Shown: positions 38,915-47,885, counted from the first letter of the stretch. The stretch is 64,000 nt of DNA from JBMNSK01 sp050945155 (GCA_050945155.1 JBMNSK010000002.1:6575-70574), one strand, 5' to 3'. Notes: generated by a model not told the origin, from the sequence alone. Numbers and translations are program-made.

Positions 38915-38991
38915 GCACAGGCTCTTACTTCGGCTTGTGCACAAGTAATGAATCCTGCCGCCTTCGGCTTTGGCAGAAGGCGTGTTTTTTT
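38915..38991 (+). terminator. Hairpin plus terminator between hisS and aspS
   Basis: A first hairpin, GCACAGGC (38915-38922) with GCTTGTGC (38933-38940), is followed by CGCCTTC (38959-38965) pairing with GAAGGCG (38976-38982) and TGTTTTTTT. The second is a credible intrinsic terminator 35 bases before the aspS start. It could end hisS transcription or attenuate aspS. No T-box sequence is present. Confidence 0.65.
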
Positions 38992-39025
38992 GTATGAGCA
39001 CGAGAGGCAAAGGAAGTACGTGAAA

Positions 39026-40804
39026 ATGCCGGATTTTAAGAACGAATACTGCATGCACACCGCCACCTGCGGTGAACTGCGCACGGGTGATATTGGTCGT
39101 GAAGTTACGCTTTGTGGCTGGGCATGGCACACGCGTGACCACGGTGGACTTATCTTTACCGACCTGCGCGACCGTGATGGTTACACCCAGGTTGTTGTTG
39201 ACCCGGACTGCGTCAGTGAAGAAGAGTTCCATATCGCTGAGCATATTGCACGCGAAGACGTGCTTGAGATTTCTGGCAAAGTTCGTGCACGTGGTGAGGA
39301 AAGCATCAACCCCAATATGGAAACCGGCGAAATTGAGGTTTTAGCTTCTTCAATCACGGTATTGAATAAAAGCGTAACTCCACCTTTTGCAATTGAAGAC
39401 GGTATCGAAACTGACGAGACGACACGTATGAAGTGGCGCTACCTCGACATTCGTCGTCCCGAGATGCTTGCAACCCTTAAGTTGCGTCACCAAGTTACTG
39501 CCGCTATTCGTGCAGCACTCAACAAGCGCGACTTCCTTGAAATTGAAACACCTATTCTTGCGAACTCGACGCCTGAGGGTGCGCGTGACTATATCGTTCC
39601 TTCTCGCCCAAATCCGGGTAAGTTCTATGCCCTTCCTCAAAGTCCTCAGCAGTTCAAGCAGATGCTTATGTGCGCTGGCGTAGAGCGCTATTACCAGATT
39701 GCACGGTGCTTCCGTGATGAGGACCTGCGTGCTGATAGGCAACCTGAATTTACCCAGGTAGACGTTGAGATGAGCTTCGTCCGTGATGACGAAGTTATGG
39801 ATATGATGGAAGACGTTATGCGGGAAACACTCGAAGCGGTTGGCATCGACCACCCATTCCCGCTGCAACGTATGCAGTACGCTGAAGCTATGGAACGTTT
39901 TGGCTGTGACCGCCCTGATGTTCGCTTCGGTATGGAGCTTATCGACATTACTGAGGTTGTGAAAAACACCGGCTTCAAGGTCTTTTCGAGCGTCGCTCAA
40001 AATGGTGGGGTAGTAAAGGCTATCAACTGCAAGGGTGCCGGCGACTGGAGCCGCGGCGACGTAGAGAAGCTCGCCGATATTGCGGCAGAAAACGGTGCCA
40101 AGGGCATGGCATGGATTGCCTTTACGAGCGACGGCAAAGAAAAGAGCCCCATCATTAAGTTCTTCTCTGACGAGGAATTTGCAGCGCTCAAAGAAGCTCT
40201 TGGTGCAGAACCAGGCGACCTCGTTCTTTTTGCTGCAGATAAGCCAAGCGTTGCCAATGCGGTACTTTCTGCTCTCCGCCTTCATATGGCTGATGCGCTT
40301 CATATTCCGCGCGAAGGCCATGCACTGCTCTGGGTCGTGAATTTCCCCATGTTTAAGTACGACGAAGATGAAAAGAAGTACGCGGCTGAGCACCACCCGT
40401 TTACCATGCCGGCCCGCGAGGATATCGACAAGATTGAAGATGACCCGTTGCATATCGGAAGCTATTCCTATGACCTGGTTATGGATGGCTTCGAAGTGGG
40501 CGGCGGCACGATTCGTATCCATAACGCTGAACTTCAGCGCCGTGTTCTGCGTCGCTGTGGGCTTAGTGATGAAGAAATTGATGAGAAGTTCGGTCACCTT
40601 ATCAATGCGCTAAACCTCGGTGCTCCACCCCATGGTGGCATCGCGCTTGGACTTGACCGTTTGGTCATGCTTCTTGCGGGAAAGGAATCTATTCGCGATA
40701 CCATCGCCTTCCCTAAGACCTCAAGCGCATCAGATCCGATGACAGGAGCACCAGGCGAAGTTACCGGACGTCAGCTCAAAGAAGTTGGTTTGAGACTCTT
40801 ATAA
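39026..40804 (+). CDS. aspS: Aspartyl-tRNA synthetase
   Basis: A bacterial-type AspRS of 592 residues with the OB-fold anticodon domain at the start (REVTLCGWAWHTRDHGG), the catalytic core (STPEGARDYIVPSRPNPGK, CFRDEDLRADRQPEF) and the GAD insertion domain in the middle. The ATG at 39026 has AAAGGAAG upstream; the ORF extends back to 38948 but would run through the terminator hairpin. Whether it is discriminating or also charges tRNA-Asn cannot be settled here. Confidence 0.96.
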   Translation: MPDFKNEYCMHTATCGELRTGDIGREVTLCGWAWHTRDHGGLIFTDLRDRDGYTQVVVDPDCVSEEEFHIAEHIAREDVLEISGKVRARGEESINPNMETGEIEVLASSITVLNKSVTPPFAIEDGIETDETTRMKWRYLDIRRPEMLATLKLRHQVTAAIRAALNKRDFLEIETPILANSTPEGARDYIVPSRPNPGKFYALPQSPQQFKQMLMCAGVERYYQIARCFRDEDLRADRQPEFTQVDVEMSFVRDDEVMDMMEDVMRETLEAVGIDHPFPLQRMQYAEAMERFGCDRPDVRFGMELIDITEVVKNTGFKVFSSVAQNGGVVKAINCKGAGDWSRGDVEKLADIAAENGAKGMAWIAFTSDGKEKSPIIKFFSDEEFAALKEALGAEPGDLVLFAADKPSVANAVLSALRLHMADALHIPREGHALLWVVNFPMFKYDEDEKKYAAEHHPFTMPAREDIDKIEDDPLHIGSYSYDLVMDGFEVGGGTIRIHNAELQRRVLRRCGLSDEEIDEKFGHLINALNLGAPPHGGIALGLDRLVMLLAGKESIRDTIAFPKTSSASDPMTGAPGEVTGRQLKEVGLRLL

Positions 40805-40843
40805 AGATTGTCGGGTAGGTGAGCAGGCACCTCTGTTTTCAGA

Positions 40844-40849
40844 TATACT
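40844..40849 (+). promoter_or_regulatory. -10 candidate for the SRP RNA gene
   Basis: TATACT ends 14 bases before the SRP RNA 5' end. No clear -35 is seen at the normal spacing. Confidence 0.45.
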
Positions 40850-40863
40850 GCTCACACGAGATT

Positions 40864-40972
40864 GAGTATCTCGGACGGGTTAGGGCGGCGCCAAGTTCCG
40901 AACCTGGTCAGGTCCGGGAGGAAGCAGCCATAAGGAACCGCTGACGAGCGCCCTGGCCTGTCCGGGATACTC
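40864..40972 (+). ncRNA. ffs: Signal recognition particle RNA, small bacterial type
   Basis: The conserved domain IV loop reads GGTCAGGTCCGGGAGG followed by AAGCAGCCATAAG, the binding site of Ffh. The ends pair: GAGTATC with GATACTC, then CGGAC with GTCCG and AGGGCG with CGCCCT, giving a rod of about 109 bases. ATTTT follows. It lies alone between aspS and the DedA gene. Confidence 0.95.
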
Positions 40973-41042
40973 ATTTTACTCGTAGGATAGATACGCAGTG
41001 CTCACCTAAGAACTTACCTGTCTTTGCACTGAAAAGGTACGC

Positions 41043-41708
41043 ATGGATTTTATTTCTTTCATCATTAATCTGCTCCAGGATCCTCGAGGCGCCATCGCAG
41101 GTTGGATTATTGCCTTGGGACCTGTTTGGGTTTATTCGCCGCTGTTTCTCATAGTCTTTATTGAAACAGGCGTTGTCTTTTTCCCATTTTTACCTGGCGA
41201 CTCGCTTCTATTTGCCGCTGGCGTCTTTTCAGCGGACGGCGGTGGTCTCAATATTGTGGCCACGCTCCTTGTCTTTTATGCCGCCGCAATTTTAGGAAAC
41301 ACATCTAACTATTGGATTGCTCGGTTTTTCGGCAAGCGAATTATTGATTCTGGGAAGGTAAGCGCCCTTACGCCTGAGCGTATGGCAAAGCTTGACGACT
41401 TCTTTGAAAAATACGGCGGCTTAACCATTGTCATTACCCGTTTCATGCCCTTCTTTAGAACCTTTGCTCCGTTTATCGCTGGCACGGGGCATATGAATTT
41501 CGCGAAGTTCACGCTCTTTAATTCAATCGGCGGCATTTCTTGGGTAAGCCTTTTTGTTCTTGTCGGTTATTTCTTCGGTGGAATTCCGTTCGTGCAAGAA
41601 CACTTTGAATTCATTATTCTAGGTATTGTTGCTGTGTCTGTTGCCCCGGCTGTTATCGGAGCAATTAAGGCTGCAATAAATTCACGCAAGAAGACCAAGG
41701 AGGCGTAA
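41043..41708 (+). CDS. DedA family membrane protein
   Basis: A 221-residue membrane protein of the DedA/SNARE-associated family. Hallmarks are the acidic EIG-like start of the first motif (IVFIETGVVFFPFLPGDSLL) and RFMPFFRTFAPFIAGTGHM with its paired arginines. Relatives act as lipid (undecaprenyl phosphate or phosphatidylethanolamine) flippases. A link to undecaprenyl phosphate recycling, for which uppS is in this window, is plausible but inferred. dnaX starts 30 bases downstream. Confidence 0.9.
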   Translation: MDFISFIINLLQDPRGAIAGWIIALGPVWVYSPLFLIVFIETGVVFFPFLPGDSLLFAAGVFSADGGGLNIVATLLVFYAAAILGNTSNYWIARFFGKRIIDSGKVSALTPERMAKLDDFFEKYGGLTIVITRFMPFFRTFAPFIAGTGHMNFAKFTLFNSIGGISWVSLFVLVGYFFGGIPFVQEHFEFIILGIVAVSVAPAVIGAIKAAINSRKKTKEA

Positions 41709-41738
41709 GGCTTCGTACGAAGACGAAGGACGCTGCTT

Positions 41739-43847
41739 ATGCCAGAAGCACTCTATAGAAAATATCGTCCCCAGATTTTTGAAGATGTGGTGGGGCAGGA
41801 GTTCATCGAGCGCACGCTTAAGAACGCCATTGACCAAAACAAGGTAAGTCATGCCTATCTATTTACCGGGCCTCGTGGCACGGGCAAGACAACGACGGCG
41901 CGCCTGCTTGCCAAAGCTTTGCTCTGTGAAAAAGGACCAACTTCTGATCCTGATGGCACCTGCGAAGACTGCAAGCTTATTGCGTCAGGCACACACCCTG
42001 ATGTCTATGAGCTTGATGCGGCAAGCCGGACCGGCGTTGAAAATGTGCGCGAAGAAATTATCGGGCGCGTTCACTATGCGCCAACCCGCGGTCGTTACAA
42101 GATTTATATCATCGACGAAGTTCATATGCTTTCGACTGCGGCATTCAATGCGCTGCTCAAAACACTTGAAGAACCACCTGACCACGTTGTATTCATCCTT
42201 TGTACGACAAACCCGCGCATGGTTCCAGAAACCATCCATTCTCGTTGCCAGCGATTTGAGTTTCGTCGCATTGCCCCAGAAGCTATCGTGAGCCGTCTCG
42301 GTGCTGTCTGCGTCTCTGAGAATGTTGAATTTGAAGGCGAAGCACTCGACTTGATTGCTCACCAGGCAGGTGGTGGCTTGCGCGATGCACTCACGTCGCT
42401 TGAACAGGTCATTGCTTTTGGCGAGGGTAAGGTAACGCTTGCTGCGGCTGAACGCTTGCTCGGGTCAGTGGATAAAAATGATATCGCGGAAATTGTAGAG
42501 GCCATCGGTAAACGCGATATTGCTGCCTGCTTCAACTGGACTGCCTCTTATGTGGAGACAGGAGCTGACTTTGCTCAGTTCACGCGAGACTTGTCGACGC
42601 ATATGCGCAATATGTATGTCCTAACTTTCGCAAACACTGATATCGATATTGAAATAAGCGATGCTTTGCGGCGCGAACTTATCCAAGAAATGGAATACTT
42701 CGGCCCCGACCGTATTGCGCGTATGCTCTGTGTTCTTGGAGATTTGCAGGCGGAGCTGAAAACTTCAACAAACCAGCGTCTTTCTTTTGAGATTGCTCTG
42801 ATTCGCATGACTCGTCCTGACTCGGACTTGACCCTAGAGAGCTTAGCTGAGCGAATCGAAGAACTTGAGCGCAAAGAACAGCAGGTGCCACACCCAAGAC
42901 CTCGTTCTGTACAGGTACAATCGCCTGAGCCTGAAGCGGCTGCCGCTCAATCCCCGATACCACCTGCTCCTGCTCGGAAAGAAAAGCCTGTTCAAGAAGA
43001 GGCGAGCTTGAAATCTATGCCTCAAGGCGCACAAGCTCAGGCAGAAGAAGTGAGGTCTGACGTGCAAGCAGACCGCAAACCACCTAAGCCAAAGCCTCAG
43101 GTTGAAGAAGCTTCTGCTCAGGAGTCGACGCCGAAAGCAGCGCAAGTCAAGAATCCTGCCTCATTACAGCGAACCTGGCAGGTTGCACTTGCACGTCTGA
43201 AAAAGGCGAATGTTGCTTACGGTATGCTTTTCATGAATACGAAGGCTGTCTATGATGAGGAGAAGCAGTCCTTACGCATCGACTTTCCTCCTGAGAACCA
43301 ATTTGCTTTCCAGGCGGTTCAAAAGAAAGACGTTAAAGAGGCCTTAGAAGATGCTATTGTCCAGGCTTTCGGCCGTGCTTATCCCTTCTCATATTTCCAG
43401 GCGTCGCCTTCTGCCCAAGCGAAGGTAGCAGATGTCCCTGTTGTTCAAAGACCACAGAGAGCAGATCGTGAGTCGATGCCGAAGGAAGAGAATCCAAAGG
43501 ATGGAGCAAAAAAAGAAAATACAACCGAACAAACACCTGCCACGGCAAGTCCAAAACCTGCTACCTTTGAAACTCCGCAGCCAAGTAAGTCAAACGCTAC
43601 AGAAAAAGCTACAGATATAAATCCTGAAGAAGCGATTGCTGCAGCTGATGCGGGGGAGATGCAAACCGACACGGTCAAGGCTGATAGACCTTCTGATGAT
43701 GCGCCTCAGGGTAATGATGAGAAGCTGAATACAGATTTTCGTGGTGACCACGAAGCGGACCCGAGTCTTGAGACTGACGACATAGCTTCTATACTTGAAG
43801 CAAGCTTTGGCTCGGGTGTTGAGATAGAAGAAATCGACGGCGAATAA
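41739..43847 (+). CDS. dnaX: DNA polymerase III subunit gamma/tau
   Basis: The clamp-loader ATPase. Walker A GPRGTGKTTTAR (near residue 45), zinc-site cysteines (C at CEDC near 79), DEVHMLS and the SRC motif HSRCQRFEF are present. Domain III ends near residue 370. Residues about 385-480 and 560-680 are P/A/E/K-rich linkers, flanking a tau domain around 485-560. A seven-A run followed by G at 43508-43515 could be a programmed slippery site. It is the first gene of the dnaX-ybaB-recR operon. Confidence 0.96.
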   Translation: MPEALYRKYRPQIFEDVVGQEFIERTLKNAIDQNKVSHAYLFTGPRGTGKTTTARLLAKALLCEKGPTSDPDGTCEDCKLIASGTHPDVYELDAASRTGVENVREEIIGRVHYAPTRGRYKIYIIDEVHMLSTAAFNALLKTLEEPPDHVVFILCTTNPRMVPETIHSRCQRFEFRRIAPEAIVSRLGAVCVSENVEFEGEALDLIAHQAGGGLRDALTSLEQVIAFGEGKVTLAAAERLLGSVDKNDIAEIVEAIGKRDIAACFNWTASYVETGADFAQFTRDLSTHMRNMYVLTFANTDIDIEISDALRRELIQEMEYFGPDRIARMLCVLGDLQAELKTSTNQRLSFEIALIRMTRPDSDLTLESLAERIEELERKEQQVPHPRPRSVQVQSPEPEAAAAQSPIPPAPARKEKPVQEEASLKSMPQGAQAQAEEVRSDVQADRKPPKPKPQVEEASAQESTPKAAQVKNPASLQRTWQVALARLKKANVAYGMLFMNTKAVYDEEKQSLRIDFPPENQFAFQAVQKKDVKEALEDAIVQAFGRAYPFSYFQASPSAQAKVADVPVVQRPQRADRESMPKEENPKDGAKKENTTEQTPATASPKPATFETPQPSKSNATEKATDINPEEAIAAADAGEMQTDTVKADRPSDDAPQGNDEKLNTDFRGDHEADPSLETDDIASILEASFGSGVEIEEIDGE

Positions 43848-43876
43848 GTTTCTGAAATTTGGAGGTTCATAACGCT

Positions 43877-44185
43877 ATGGATATGAAAAAAATGATGAAG
43901 CAAGCTCAGATGATGCAGCGCGAAATGGCCAAAGCGCAGGAAGAAATTAAAGAAATGAGCTTTGATGCCTCTGCCGGTGGCGGAATGGTAAAGGCTACGG
44001 CACGTGGCGACATGTCCATCGAAAGCATCGAAATTGATCCTGAGGCAGTAGACCCTGAAGATGTAGAAATGCTTCAAGATATGGTTATCGCAGCAGTTAA
44101 TGAAGCGCTCCGTGGTGTTGGTGAAATGAGTGAGGCTCGCATGAATGCTGTAACGGGCGGTATGAACATCCCCGGTTTGGGCTAG
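43877..44185 (+). CDS. ybaB: YbaB/EbfC family nucleoid-associated protein
   Basis: A 102-residue DNA-binding dimer, starting MDMKKMMKQAQMMQREMAKAQ at ATG 43877 with GGAGG 11 bases upstream. The family pattern continues with a GGGMVKATARGD strand and an acidic middle, and ends NIPGLG. It sits between dnaX and recR as in many bacteria. Confidence 0.95.
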   Translation: MDMKKMMKQAQMMQREMAKAQEEIKEMSFDASAGGGMVKATARGDMSIESIEIDPEAVDPEDVEMLQDMVIAAVNEALRGVGEMSEARMNAVTGGMNIPGLG

Positions 44186-44190
44186 AAAAC

Positions 44191-44790
44191 ATGCAGGCTG
44201 CTCCTTCTATTCAAAAACTTCTCGACGAGCTTGAGCGTATGCCCGGCGTGGGCCCTAAAAGCGCCCAGCGCATTGCCTATTGGATGCTCAATACTGACAA
44301 AGAAACGGTCTTAGGACTTGTTGGTGCAATCGTCGAGGCAAAAGAAACCGTTCATTTTTGCAAGCGGTGTTTCAATTACGCTGAGGACGAGTTCTGTGAA
44401 ATCTGCTCTTCTCCAAAACGCGACTCGTCCATCATTTGTGTCGTATCCGAACCTCGCGATATTCCGCCCATTGAGCGCAGCGGGGCTTTCCATGGGCTCT
44501 ACCATGTACTGGGTGGGGTGCTTTCCCCTATGGAAGGTATCGGGCCGAACCAACTTCATATCGCAGAGCTTATGAAGCGCCTGGGCGAAGAAGATATTAC
44601 TGAGGTTTTGCTAGCCACCGATCCGAACGTAGAAGGGGAGACAACCGCATCTTACCTTGCTCGCCTCATCAAACCCTTGGGCCTTCACGTTACCCGTCTC
44701 GCAAGCGGCCTTCCGGTCGGAGGCGATTTAGAGTTTGCCGATGAGGTGACACTCGGTCGTGCCATCGAGGCAAGACGCACCATCTCGTAA
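44191..44790 (+). CDS. recR: Recombination protein RecR
   Basis: 199 residues. The helix-hairpin-helix LERMPGVGPKSAQRIAYW, the four-cysteine zinc finger (CKRC and CEIC, residues about 54-70) and the Toprim domain (VVSEPRDI, ATDPNVEGE) are present. RecR acts with RecO in loading RecA at gaps. Six bases separate it from ybaB. Confidence 0.97.
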   Translation: MQAAPSIQKLLDELERMPGVGPKSAQRIAYWMLNTDKETVLGLVGAIVEAKETVHFCKRCFNYAEDEFCEICSSPKRDSSIICVVSEPRDIPPIERSGAFHGLYHVLGGVLSPMEGIGPNQLHIAELMKRLGEEDITEVLLATDPNVEGETTASYLARLIKPLGLHVTRLASGLPVGGDLEFADEVTLGRAIEARRTIS

Positions 44791-45151
44791 TGCCCTTTCT
44801 GCAGCAGCAGAGATACCGCCAAATATATCCATGGAAGGCCTGCTTTCACTGAAGACATGACGAGGAGCCTCGATGCGGAGAAGGACCACTTAGTGGTTTG
44901 GTATTACGTGTAGAGATATCATTGGTGACAGCATAGACTTTGAAAAAAGCACTTGTCTTTTGGTGGTATCTCGGAGCGCGGATTACGAGATATGAACCAT
45001 AAAGCTAATAAGAAGCGCAGTCCGGTGTGCAGACTTCTTCTCCCTGTTTCCTATCTCTGTGGTAAAAGGTCAGATTTGCTGTGCTATACTCATGTGGCTT
45101 TAGTGCAGTAATGCATTAGTGCTTTTCTGTAATAGAGGGGAAGGTAAGGTC
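44791..45151. other. Intergenic region between recR and the ABC transporter
   Basis: 361 bases without a supported gene. It contains a 13-base palindrome, ACCACT-T-AGTGGT, at 44885-44897. The hexamer GAGATA occurs four times in alternating orientation (44913 and 44987 forward, 44967 and 45052 as TATCTC). These could be operator sites for the transporter operon; that is inference. The promoter for the next gene lies at the end. Confidence 0.45.
45082..45090 (+). promoter_or_regulatory. Extended -10 promoter for the amino-acid ABC operon
   Basis: TGCTATACT (TGn plus TATACT), 61 bases before the substrate-binding protein start. Confidence 0.6.
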
Positions 45152-45991
45152 ATGAAAAAACGTTTCGTGATAGTTATGGCTCTTGCATCTGCAATGGTGC
45201 TTGCCTTAGTTGCCCTAGCTGGTTGCGGCGGCAGCCAGACCGAGGAGAGCAGCACAGGCGCAGTTGCAACGAACAAACTCATCGTTGGTTTTGACCAGGA
45301 ATATCCACCGTACGGATATGTTGGCGACGACGGTGAGTACACTGGTTTCGACCTGGATCTTGCTAAAGAAGTAGCCCAGCGCAATGGCTGGGAAATTGAA
45401 CTTCAGGCTATTGACTGGGACGCAAAGGATGCACTCCTTGAGAGCGGTAGCATCAACTGCATCTGGAACGGCTTTACTCAGGAAGGCCGCGAGGGTCAGT
45501 ATGCATTCTCAGAGCCTTACATGCTTAATTCTCAGGTTATTGTGGTGAAGGCTGATTCAGACATTAAGTCTTTTGACGACTTAGCCGACAAGATTGTTGT
45601 CACCCAGAAAGGATCTGCGGCTTTAGAGAACCTGCAGACCGAAAATGCTGACGGCGGCAACAAGGACCTAGCTGATACATTCAAGGAACTTCAGACCATT
45701 GCTGACTACAACAACGCATTTATGCAGCTCGATTCTGGCGTAGTTGACGCAGTTGCTTGCGACTATTCCATCGCTCAGTATCAGATGTCTGCCAATGAAG
45801 GCAAGTATGTTCAGCTTGAAACCCCACTTTCTGAAGAGCACTATGCCGTAGGATTTAAGACCGACGACACGGCAACCGCTCAGAAGGTTACCGACACCCT
45901 GCGTGATATGTATAACGATGGAACGGTTGAGGAAATCTGCAAGAAGTATGAGGACCAGGGCCTTTCATTCGACAACTGGATTTTGAAGTAA
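45152..45991 (+). CDS. Amino-acid ABC transporter substrate-binding lipoprotein
   Basis: A 279-residue type 3 periplasmic-binding-like protein. The N-terminus is a lipoprotein signal: MKKR, a hydrophobic stretch, then the lipobox LAGC with C at about residue 27. The mature part begins LIVGFDQEYPPYGYVGDDG and has the FDLDLAKEVAQR segment of polar amino-acid binders. The ATG at 45152 follows GGGGAAGGTAAGG. The ligand is not readable from sequence. The permease and ATPase genes follow after a hairpin-bearing gap. Confidence 0.93.
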   Translation: MKKRFVIVMALASAMVLALVALAGCGGSQTEESSTGAVATNKLIVGFDQEYPPYGYVGDDGEYTGFDLDLAKEVAQRNGWEIELQAIDWDAKDALLESGSINCIWNGFTQEGREGQYAFSEPYMLNSQVIVVKADSDIKSFDDLADKIVVTQKGSAALENLQTENADGGNKDLADTFKELQTIADYNNAFMQLDSGVVDAVACDYSIAQYQMSANEGKYVQLETPLSEEHYAVGFKTDDTATAQKVTDTLRDMYNDGTVEEICKKYEDQGLSFDNWILK

Positions 45992-46014
45992 CGCAGATAG
46001 TAGCAAGAAACACT

Positions 46015-46079
46015 GACGGGCAGGCGGCTTAAGCTGCCTGCCCGTCCTGCGATAGGTAAAGATGCAAGGGATATCGCAG
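46015..46079 (+). other. Tandem hairpins between binding-protein and permease genes
   Basis: First hairpin: GACGGGCAGGCGGC (46015-46028) pairs with GCTGCCTGCCCGTC (46033-46046) around a TTAA loop, 14 bp with one G-T pair. Second: CTGCGATA (46047-46054) pairs with TATCGCAG (46072-46079). No T run follows either. They could stabilise the 3' end of the binding-protein mRNA or reduce read-through into the permease genes. Confidence 0.7.
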
Positions 46080-46173
46080 GACAACGATTCAACATGCGGT
46101 TTATGCGCGAATACGAAGATTAAAGCATGTTGAAATCTCATGCCGACAGATAGTTTGAAGGAAGGCTGGTCGC

Positions 46174-46827
46174 GTGGAATTCGCAACCATGATGGAGATT
46201 CTGCTCTCGGGTTTAGTTTTTACCCTGCAGATATTTTTCATCACCCTCATAGGCTCGCTTCCGCTGGGTATTCTCGTGGCACTTGGACGTATGAGTCGCT
46301 TCAAAGTGGTGTCATGGATTTTTAGAATCTATATTTCCATCATGCGCGGAACGCCGTTAATGCTTCAACTGATGGCCTTGATGTTTGGGCCCTTCTACCT
46401 CTTCGGCTTACAGCTTGGACAGGACTGGAAATACATTGCCTGTTCACTCGGCTTTATTCTCAACTATGCTGCCTACTTCGCGGAAATCTATCGAAGTGGC
46501 ATTCAGTCAATTCCGGTTGGCCAATACGAAGCCGCTTCAGTATTAGGCTATTCTCGTGGTCAAACCTTCATGAAGATTATTCTTCCCCAGGTAATAAAGC
46601 GAATTCTTCCTGCTATGGGAAATGAAATTATTACGCTTGTGAAGGATACATCACTCGCTTTTGTTCTGGGCGTCATGGAAATGTTTACGCAAGCAAAGGC
46701 ATTGGCCGCAAGCCAAGTCAGCATGATTCCTTATGCTATTGCTGCCCTTATTTACTGGGGTCTCAACCTCATCATTGAGTTCATCCTTAACCGGGTTGAG
46801 AAAAGACTTAACTACTACCACGAGTAA
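46174..46827 (+). CDS. Amino-acid ABC transporter permease
   Basis: A 217-residue HisM/GlnP-type permease with about five membrane helices. The EAA loop that docks the ATPase reads YEAASVLGYSRGQTFMKIIL. It begins at GTG 46174 (M-E-F-A-T), with GAAGGAAGG upstream. It probably forms a homodimer, as no second permease gene is present. Confidence 0.93.
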   Translation: MEFATMMEILLSGLVFTLQIFFITLIGSLPLGILVALGRMSRFKVVSWIFRIYISIMRGTPLMLQLMALMFGPFYLFGLQLGQDWKYIACSLGFILNYAAYFAEIYRSGIQSIPVGQYEAASVLGYSRGQTFMKIILPQVIKRILPAMGNEIITLVKDTSLAFVLGVMEMFTQAKALAASQVSMIPYAIAALIYWGLNLIIEFILNRVEKRLNYYHE

Positions 46828-46841
46828 GGATGAGGCATACC

Positions 46842-47684
46842 ATGGTATTTGGAAAAAAGAAAGAAACGACCGAAACTTTTCCCGAGGAACTTCTCGAGGC
46901 AAAGCCTGTAGAAACGCAGGCTGGAGGTGTGCTTGCGCGCCTTGAGCACGCACGTAAGTCATTTGGTGACACCGAGGTTCTCAAAGATATCTCTATTGAA
47001 GTGACGCAAGGAGAAGTTCTTGCCATTATCGGACCGTCAGGTGGTGGCAAATCAACACTTTTGCGTTGCTTTACGCTTCTTGAAACCCTTGACTCTGGCT
47101 CTCTTTCCTACGGCGACCTCGTTGTGTGCAAGGATAGCGAGAACGGATCTGAATACTCGTCGAAGCAGGTACTTGCTCGTGCAAAGACTCGATTTGGTCT
47201 CGTATTCCAAAACTTCAACCTCTTTCCTCACTACACCGTTATTAAAAACATCACGGACGCGCCCATTCATGTTCAAAAACTTCCCGAAGATGCTGTGATG
47301 AAACGTGGGTATGCGCTCTTGAAAAAGATGGGTCTTGAAGGTAAGGAAGATCTTGTTCCCAATGAGCTTTCGGGCGGGCAGCAGCAGCGTGTTGCCATTG
47401 CCCGTGCCCTTATGCTCAATCCCGACCTTCTCTTCTTTGACGAGCCAACAAGTGCACTTGACCCTGAACTGACCACCGAAGTATTGCGCGTCATTCGCGA
47501 ACTTGCGGAAGAGCATATGACCATGGTCATTGTCACGCATGAAATGGCTTTTGCGCGTGATGTGGCGGACCGTATCATCTTTATGGATGGCGGTGTTGTG
47601 GTAGAAGAAGGCAAGGCTAAAGAACTTCTCAGTGCGCCAAAACAACAGCGTACGCGTGAATTCCTCTCCAATTACAACCAGTAG
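46842..47684 (+). CDS. Amino-acid ABC transporter ATP-binding protein
   Basis: A 280-residue polar-amino-acid ATPase. Walker A GPSGGGKSTL, signature LSGGQQQR and Walker B LLFFDEPT are intact, followed by VTHEMAFARDVADR. About 33 charged residues precede the usual start of the domain. ATG 46842 is preferred to ATG 46830, because AAGGA overlaps the latter too closely. It completes the three-gene importer. Confidence 0.94.
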   Translation: MVFGKKKETTETFPEELLEAKPVETQAGGVLARLEHARKSFGDTEVLKDISIEVTQGEVLAIIGPSGGGKSTLLRCFTLLETLDSGSLSYGDLVVCKDSENGSEYSSKQVLARAKTRFGLVFQNFNLFPHYTVIKNITDAPIHVQKLPEDAVMKRGYALLKKMGLEGKEDLVPNELSGGQQQRVAIARALMLNPDLLFFDEPTSALDPELTTEVLRVIRELAEEHMTMVIVTHEMAFARDVADRIIFMDGGVVVEEGKAKELLSAPKQQRTREFLSNYNQ

Positions 47685-47813
47685 ATTTTTCCTTCTTATC
47701 ACCGAATTCTTGACGGATTTTTGTTGCGAATATTGCGAGTCTGTGGAGAACCCGGGATTTGGCTAACGGAAAGATGACGAAAAAGTGCAGGCGAGTTTCT
47801 GCGCGTAAATCGG

Positions 47814-47822
47814 TGCTATCTT
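47814..47822 (+). promoter_or_regulatory. Extended -10 candidate for htrA
   Basis: TGCTATCTT lies 64 bases upstream of the htrA start. It is less ideal than the other TGCTAT elements in the window. TTGACG at 47713 is an alternative -35 further upstream. Confidence 0.4.
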
Positions 47823-47885
47823 GGTCTCGCATTTTAGCGAACGCAGTATGTGCTGACTTTAAGCCAGTGGCAAGAGGGAGTGGAA

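Noticed and set aside
38864..39025. A T-box riboswitch before aspS
   Set aside because: The hairpins are present but the T-box core and a specifier loop are not, so only a terminator is supported.
39350..40597. A 415-codon open frame on the minus strand inside aspS
   Set aside because: It lies wholly antisense to a well-conserved synthetase gene and its product resembles no family; open antisense frames follow from the codon use of the sense gene.
44858..44914. An 18-codon ORF upstream of the ABC operon
   Set aside because: No Shine-Dalgarno sequence and no recognisable peptide; such short frames are expected by chance.
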